NCBI GenBank assembly: GCA_014238595.1
Contig: JABAAV010000006.1
Location: 1 to 10,581 of the forward strand
Reading direction: 5' to 3'
From: Myxococcales bacterium
GTDB taxonomy: Bacteria; Myxococcota_A; Polyangia; Haliangiales; J016
DNA length: 10,581 nt
Shown: one piece after another, positions 6,814 through 10,581 of the stretch
How positions within the stretch are numbered: position 1 is the stretch's first letter
How the letters are laid out: the number at the start of each line of letters is the position of its first letter
The notes under the pieces: model-generated
The model's input: the letters and a program-made list of their open reading frames with translations, nothing else
What the model was told of the DNA's origin: nothing
Database searches by the model: none
Made by a program: the position numbers and the translations under genes

Positions 6814-6873
6814 GAGCGCGCAGGAAGATAAATATTCAACCATTTAAGTGTAATAATAGAAAGGTACTAAATT

Positions 6874-7275
6874 ATGCCTCAGTCCATATCAAATCGCATC
6901 GAAGGAGACCGTTATACAATGCCTGTCATGCCTCCCGGTGATACGCTACAACAAAAACTCCGAAAAACAATTAAAGCATTAACGCAATCAGCACCTGGTC
7001 GACGTGCTGCAGCCCTATCTGCTGCATGGATAGCAGCTACAGGATGTGAAGCAAATATCGCATTGTATGATGCTGAAGAAGCATTAAGAACTTATCGTGT
7101 TATTGAGTCTGAACTTCGTGCTGAACTGCGTCATGTTATGTCTCGTGCGTATAATACCGAACCACATAGTGCCACGCGAACTAATATTGCCACGATGGTT
7201 TCCTACCTTGAAGATCTGGAACGTCAAGCTATTGCAACAAAACCACCACGAAACCGTCGCAAACGATCTAGCTAA
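6874..7275 (+). CDS. Unrecognised small basic-tailed protein, first gene of the glycolytic operon
   Basis: I do not recognise this 133-residue protein. It looks mainly helical: a probable amphipathic helix with alanine-rich continuation at about 24-60, a charged helix at about 66-92 (DAEEALRTYRVIESELRAELRHVMSR), and a third at about 101-122. The tail KPPRNRRKRSS (123-133) is strongly basic, and there is one cysteine (58) and no signal peptide or convincing membrane segment. Two starts are possible. The ATG at 6874 has AGAAAGG 9 bases upstream; the ATG at 6919 (Met16) has the stronger GAAGGAG and would give 118 residues. It ends 24 bases before the GAPDH gene. That position is where Firmicutes place cggR, but the protein is far too short for CggR and shows no sugar-binding domain. 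The basic tail might contact nucleic acid or ribosomes, which is a guess. Confidence 0.75.
   Translation: MPQSISNRIEGDRYTMPVMPPGDTLQQKLRKTIKALTQSAPGRRAAALSAAWIAATGCEANIALYDAEEALRTYRVIESELRAELRHVMSRAYNTEPHSATRTNIATMVSYLEDLERQAIATKPPRNRRKRSS
6902..6908 (+). promoter_or_regulatory. Internal Shine-Dalgarno favouring a second start at 6919
   Basis: AAGGAGA lies 10-11 bases before the ATG at 6919 and matches the anti-Shine-Dalgarno better than the AGAAAGG (6858-6864) used by the upstream ATG at 6874. It therefore bears on which start the small unknown protein uses. Confidence 0.45.
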
Positions 7276-7299
7276 CTCGCAGAGATTGTCTCAACCATC

Positions 7300-8307
7300 A
7301 TGAGCAAGATCTCTATAGGTATCAATGGATTCGGACGCATTGGGCGTAGACTCGTTCGTGCTATGTCAGAGAGCTGTAGTCCTTATCGAGTGGGGCTGAT
7401 CAATGATGCAAGCAAAGCTACAGTACTAAGACATCTTCTCCAATATGACTCTGTCCATGACCATCATCGTGGAGAAATCAAATGTACCGACAATAGCTTG
7501 ATTGTTGATGGCAAAGAAATTGCTGTGAGTTCACATACGGATCCATCAAAGATACCTTGGAAAAATCATGATGTCGACATCGTTGTTGAATGTACAGGGC
7601 GTTTTTCAAAACATAAAGATGCACAAAAACATCTCACCAATGGTGCACGTAAAGTTATTATCAGTGCCCCATCTAACGATGCAGATATTACACTGGCCTG
7701 TGGCATCAATTTAGATAGCTACAATACGGACAAGCATCATATTATTTCAAATGCATCCTGCACCACAAATTGTTTAGCCCCTATTGCCAAAGTGCTCAAT
7801 GACCATTTTGGCATTATTACAGGTGTGATGACAACGGTGCATTCTTATACCAATGATCAACGTATTCTTGATTCTTCACACAAAGATCTTCGTCGTGGAC
7901 GCACAGCATCCATGTCTATGATTCCAACCACAACAGGTGCAACAAGTGCACTGGCTTTAGTATTACCTGAGCTCGAAAACAAACTTGATGGTCTGGCCAT
8001 TCGTGTTCCTACACCCAATGTATCACTCATTGATCTCACCGCACGTCTTGAAAAACCTGTTACCAAACAAGAGGTCAATCAAGCTTTTACTGATGCAGCA
8101 CAAGGGGCACTCAAAGGTATTTTAGACATATCTCATGAGCCATTAGTTTCTATTGATTACAATGGAAATACCCACTCAGCCATTGTCGATGCTGAGTTCA
8201 CTACGGTTGTTGGAGATCAAGTTAAAGTGTTGGCATGGTACGATAACGAGTCGGGGTATTCTTATCGTCTTTTAGATTTGATCGAATTTATAGCACCTAC
8301 TCTTTAA
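7300..8307 (+). CDS. gap: Glyceraldehyde-3-phosphate dehydrogenase, type I
   Basis: The enzyme oxidises and phosphorylates glyceraldehyde 3-phosphate to 1,3-bisphosphoglycerate with NAD, in the cytoplasm, and can run backwards in gluconeogenesis. At 335 residues it has the normal length. The Rossmann start INGFGRIGRR (8-17) and Asp36 in LINDAS favour NAD. The active site SNASCTTNC (150-158) has catalytic Cys154, and His181 in TTVHSYTNDQ is its partner. RRGRTASMSMIPTTTGA (198-214) is the phosphate-binding region, and RVPTPNVSLIDLT and WYDNESGYS (313-321) complete the family pattern. No clear Shine-Dalgarno precedes the ATG, which lies 24 bases after the unknown gene, so coupling or a weak site is likely. 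The stop is 2 bases before the pgk start. I see nothing missing from the catalytic set. Confidence 0.97.
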   Translation: MSKISIGINGFGRIGRRLVRAMSESCSPYRVGLINDASKATVLRHLLQYDSVHDHHRGEIKCTDNSLIVDGKEIAVSSHTDPSKIPWKNHDVDIVVECTGRFSKHKDAQKHLTNGARKVIISAPSNDADITLACGINLDSYNTDKHHIISNASCTTNCLAPIAKVLNDHFGIITGVMTTVHSYTNDQRILDSSHKDLRRGRTASMSMIPTTTGATSALALVLPELENKLDGLAIRVPTPNVSLIDLTARLEKPVTKQEVNQAFTDAAQGALKGILDISHEPLVSIDYNGNTHSAIVDAEFTTVVGDQVKVLAWYDNESGYSYRLLDLIEFIAPTL

Positions 8308-8309
8308 CA

Positions 8310-9491
8310 ATGCCTTATCAAACCTTGGAAGACATCCCTCTTACAGGAAGAAACGTATTTATTCGTGCGGATCTCAATGTTCCTATGGATGGAAAGACGA
8401 TTCTCGATCCAACACGTATTGAAACATCTCTGCCAACCATTCGCTACTGCATTGATCAAGGTGCACGTATTATCATCGGCACACATTTAGGGAGACCTCA
8501 AGGTAAACCATCTTCTGAATTATCACTCGAACCCATTGGGCTTTATTTATCGAATGTTTTAGAACGGGAGATTCTATTAACAGAATCTCCTTCTAGCGAT
8601 GGAACGCAAAAAATCATCTCTGGATTACACGATGGGCAAATTGCATTACTTGAAAATCTTCGCTTTGATCCTGGAGAAACAAGTAACGACAAATCTTTTG
8701 CTCAAAAACTCGCTTCCTATGCCAGTGTTTATATTGGTGATGCCTTTGGTACTGCACATCGAGCGCATGCTTCTATCACAGGTATGATCCCTTTTGTTAA
8801 AGATTATGGTGCGGGCTATTTAATGGATAAAGAAATTTCTTTTTTATCCAAACTTCTTCATCAACAAGAACGTCCCTACATTGCAGTCATTGGAGGATCA
8901 CAGATTGAAACCAAAATTGCGGTGTTAGAATCCTTGTTCACACAGGTAGACACTGTTCTCATTGGAGGATTGATGGGCAATGTCTTTCTTTATGCCATGG
9001 GGCATAAAATCTCTTTACCCAGACCCAATCCTTCTTCATTGGCCTTAGCCCGCTCGTGTATTCGCAAAGCAAAAGCATGCCGTGTGACCCTCTGTCTTCC
9101 CGAAGATATCGTTGTGACGCCATCAATCGATGAATCCACAGGCATGATCAAAACATGCGATGAACTCCCCTACGATGGCTACGGATTAGACATTGGACCA
9201 CAAACGATTAAAACCTATCAAAAATATATTAGCGAAGCGTCGACTATTTTTTGGAATGGTCCTATGGGTATGTTTGAAAAAAAATCCTTTTCTCAAGGAA
9301 CTTATGCCATCGCCAATGCCATTGCTCAAAATTCCCGTGCGCTTTCAGTGGTCGGTGGTGGGGAAAGCGCCTCTGCAATTGCCAATGCTAAACTGACTGA
9401 CCAAATCTCACATGTATCTACAGGTGGTGGTGCTGCCATTGAATTTTTAGAAGGCAAAAGCTTGGTCGGTATTAATGCATTATCTCATTGA
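8310..9491 (+). CDS. pgk: Phosphoglycerate kinase, with an altered catalytic lysine
   Basis: The enzyme transfers phosphate from 1,3-bisphosphoglycerate to ADP, making ATP and 3-phosphoglycerate. The 393-residue, two-domain protein is of normal length. The substrate-binding N domain has Asp21 and Asn23 (RADLNVP), Arg36 (DPTRI), His59/Arg62 (THLGRP), Arg118 (LLENLRF) and Arg151 (DAFGTAHRAHAS). The nucleotide-binding C domain has LDIGP (293-297), NGPMGMFE (316-323) and STGGGA (370-375). Two conserved sites differ. GGSQIETKI (195-203) has Gln198 where nearly all PGKs have the catalytic lysine (Lys215 in human PGK1), although the second lysine, Lys202, remains. GGGES (349-353) has Glu352 in place of the magnesium-linked aspartate. 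The ATG is 2 bases after the GAPDH stop with no clear Shine-Dalgarno, so translation is probably coupled. Family identity is certain; full activity is not. Confidence 0.95.
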   Translation: MPYQTLEDIPLTGRNVFIRADLNVPMDGKTILDPTRIETSLPTIRYCIDQGARIIIGTHLGRPQGKPSSELSLEPIGLYLSNVLEREILLTESPSSDGTQKIISGLHDGQIALLENLRFDPGETSNDKSFAQKLASYASVYIGDAFGTAHRAHASITGMIPFVKDYGAGYLMDKEISFLSKLLHQQERPYIAVIGGSQIETKIAVLESLFTQVDTVLIGGLMGNVFLYAMGHKISLPRPNPSSLALARSCIRKAKACRVTLCLPEDIVVTPSIDESTGMIKTCDELPYDGYGLDIGPQTIKTYQKYISEASTIFWNGPMGMFEKKSFSQGTYAIANAIAQNSRALSVVGGGESASAIANAKLTDQISHVSTGGGAAIEFLEGKSLVGINALSH

Positions 9492-9529
9492 TCTAACGAA
9501 GCAATCATGTCAGGTTCCACAGGAACATC

Positions 9530-10315
9530 ATGCGTACTCCTATTATCATTGGAAATTGGAAACTCAACAATACCATTGCTGAAGGGCTGGCTCTTGCCAC
9601 AGAAATCAAAAATCGTGTGGCAGCAACACGGCATGTTGATGTTGCAATAGCACCGGTCTTCACAAGCATTGCCCCTATTGCTCAACGATTGGCTGATAGT
9701 TCTGTTTCAGTAGCTGGACAAAATTGTTACTGGGAATCTTCAGGGGCTTGGACTGGTGAAGTATCTCCACAATTGCTCCATGATGCAGGGGCACGCTATT
9801 GCATTGTTGGACACAGCGAACGAAGACAATATTATGGTGACACAAATGTTGATGTAGGCCGTAAAGCATTTGCGATCATTGATGCCACACTCACCGCAAT
9901 CATTTGTGTTGGTGAGACTCATGCAGAACGAACAAACAACCAAACCAATGATATCATTCAGAAACAAATAGATGGGGCATTCTCGGCCATCAGCTCGCAA
10001 CAACTCACACATGTCGTCGTAGCCTATGAACCCGTATGGGCTATTGGCACAGGCAATACCGCAACCCCCGATCAAGCTCAAACAACCATTGCAAGCATTC
10101 GTACTATCCTATCAAAACGCTATGGCAGCCCTCAGGCCGATACACTGCGTATTCAATATGGTGGCAGCGTATCGCCTAAAAATGCCTTAGACATCCTCTC
10201 CAAGCCAGATATCGATGGGGCGTTAGTCGGAGGTGCTTCGTTAAAAGCAGATTCTTTTGTCGAAATTGTTAAAGCTGCGACTTTAACAGTTGCAGCAACC
10301 CCCATGGTAAGGTAG
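9530..10315 (+). CDS. tpiA: Triosephosphate isomerase
   Basis: It interconverts dihydroxyacetone phosphate and glyceraldehyde 3-phosphate in the cytoplasm. The 261-residue TIM barrel has all catalytic residues: Asn9 and Lys11 in GNWKLN, His95 in IVGHSERR, and Glu167 in VAYEPVWAIGTG. The flexible loop 6 is AIGTGNTAT (171-179), and YGGSV (210-214) plus the ALVGGASL segment (231-238) bind the phosphate. It is slightly longer than usual because of a C-terminal extension (TLTVAATPMVR). An ACAGGA (9519-9524) sits 5 bases before the ATG and supports this start. The gene is 38 bases after pgk and 12 before secG, continuing the same operon. No deviation in the active site was seen. Confidence 0.97.
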   Translation: MRTPIIIGNWKLNNTIAEGLALATEIKNRVAATRHVDVAIAPVFTSIAPIAQRLADSSVSVAGQNCYWESSGAWTGEVSPQLLHDAGARYCIVGHSERRQYYGDTNVDVGRKAFAIIDATLTAIICVGETHAERTNNQTNDIIQKQIDGAFSAISSQQLTHVVVAYEPVWAIGTGNTATPDQAQTTIASIRTILSKRYGSPQADTLRIQYGGSVSPKNALDILSKPDIDGALVGGASLKADSFVEIVKAATLTVAATPMVR

Positions 10316-10327
10316 AAAACCGTCTCA

Positions 10328-10581
10328 ATGGCAACTTTTGTTACAGTGATTCATGTTGTAGTTTGTTTTTTCCTAATCTTGGTTGTGCTTCTTCAGGCAG
10401 GCAAAGGTGGTGGTGCTGGTGCTGCTTTTGGCGGTGCTGGTGGTGCAACTGTCTTTGGTGGAAGTGGTGCAGGTAATTTCTTGACACGTCTGACAGTGAT
10501 TAGTGCTTTTGTTTTCATGATAACCTCCATGACACAAGCATGGTTAGCTATAAACAACGATGTTGATTCTTTAAAAACGCT
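10328..10581 (+). CDS. secG: Preprotein translocase subunit SecG (partial)
   Basis: SecG is the small accessory subunit of the SecYEG channel and helps protein export across the inner membrane. The visible 84 residues run off the right edge; full SecG proteins are usually about 75-130 residues. There are two hydrophobic helices (about 4-22 and 55-75) joined by the diagnostic loop LLQAGKGGGAGAAFGGA followed by TVFGGSGAGNFLTRLT. This glycine-rich GKGGG...TVFG...GAGNFL loop is specific to SecG. The ATG is 12 bases after the TPI stop; only a weak AAGG lies upstream. The pairing tpiA-secG is very common in bacteria and supports the call. Confidence 0.95.
   Translation, partial: MATFVTVIHVVVCFFLILVVLLQAGKGGGAGAAFGGAGGATVFGGSGAGNFLTRLTVISAFVFMITSMTQAWLAINNDVDSLKT

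Larger units (their letters stand above)
6342..6873. other. Divergent intergenic region of about 530 bases
   Basis: This is the only long non-coding stretch in the window. It lies between two divergently transcribed clusters and is more AT-rich than the flanking genes. It contains candidate promoters at both ends, a perfect 10-base palindrome AATCATGATT (6655-6664), a short hairpin (6733-6745) and several GATC/TGATCA-rich segments. No tRNA, rRNA or known riboswitch fold was recognised. The only open frame of note is 37 codons long (6452-6565) and has no ribosome binding site. Because both neighbours start here, terminators are not expected and none was found. The size exceeds what two simple promoters need, so an unrecognised small RNA, regulator binding sites or remnants of a lost gene remain possible. 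Confidence 0.7.

Noticed and set aside
6342..6873. tRNA, CRISPR or transposon remnant in the gap
   Set aside because: No T-loop GGTTCGA-like box with matching acceptor arms, no regularly spaced repeats, and no terminal inverted repeats or transposase fragment could be seen.
9740..10081. A 113-codon minus-strand frame inside the TPI gene
   Set aside because: Cysteine-rich, motif-free and fully opposite the conserved TPI active-site region.

Overview
This window is a compact, fully bacterial housekeeping region of low to moderate GC. Two divergent gene clusters are separated by one gap of about 530 bases. I see no mobile element, CRISPR array, tRNA or rRNA. The gene content points to a Gram-negative-like, respiring heterotroph. 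The order GAPDH-PGK-TPI-SecG and the style of the SecG, DksA and Rieske/cytochrome b proteins suggest a lineage of the broad 'deltaproteobacterial' kind (Myxococcota, Bdellovibrionota, SAR324 or similar). That placement is an inference from gene style and is weakly held.

The left cluster (1-6341) is all on the minus strand. Read in the direction of transcription it is: a DksA-family regulator; a Rieske iron-sulfur protein; a large cytochrome b protein carrying a dihaem cytochrome c tail; hydroxymethylglutaryl-CoA lyase; an enoyl-CoA hydratase of the methylglutaconyl-CoA hydratase type; undecaprenyl-diphosphatase (UppP); and the first 380 residues of DNA polymerase III alpha (DnaE), cut by the window edge. 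Spacings run from a 4-base overlap to 39 bases, so this looks like one long operon. It joins a two-gene quinol:cytochrome c oxidoreductase, the last two steps of leucine breakdown, lipid-carrier recycling for the cell wall, and replication.

The middle (6342-6873) holds no convincing gene. At its left edge is a plausible minus-strand promoter for dksA. At its right edge is a good sigma70-like promoter (TTGACA, 16-base spacer, GATAAC) with an AT-rich upstream stretch and a strikingly GC-rich discriminator.

The right cluster (6874-10581) is all on the plus strand: an unrecognised 133-residue basic-tailed protein, then glyceraldehyde-3-phosphate dehydrogenase, phosphoglycerate kinase, triosephosphate isomerase and the start of SecG, cut by the edge. 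These form the central triose section of glycolysis or gluconeogenesis, linked to a protein-export subunit.

The most notable points are the all-in-one b6 / subunit IV / dihaem-c polypeptide with b6f-type haem ligand spacing, a phosphoglycerate kinase whose conserved catalytic lysine reads as glutamine, and the unknown first gene of the glycolytic operon. I did not find evidence of a wholly new system; most of the window is ordinary core metabolism.
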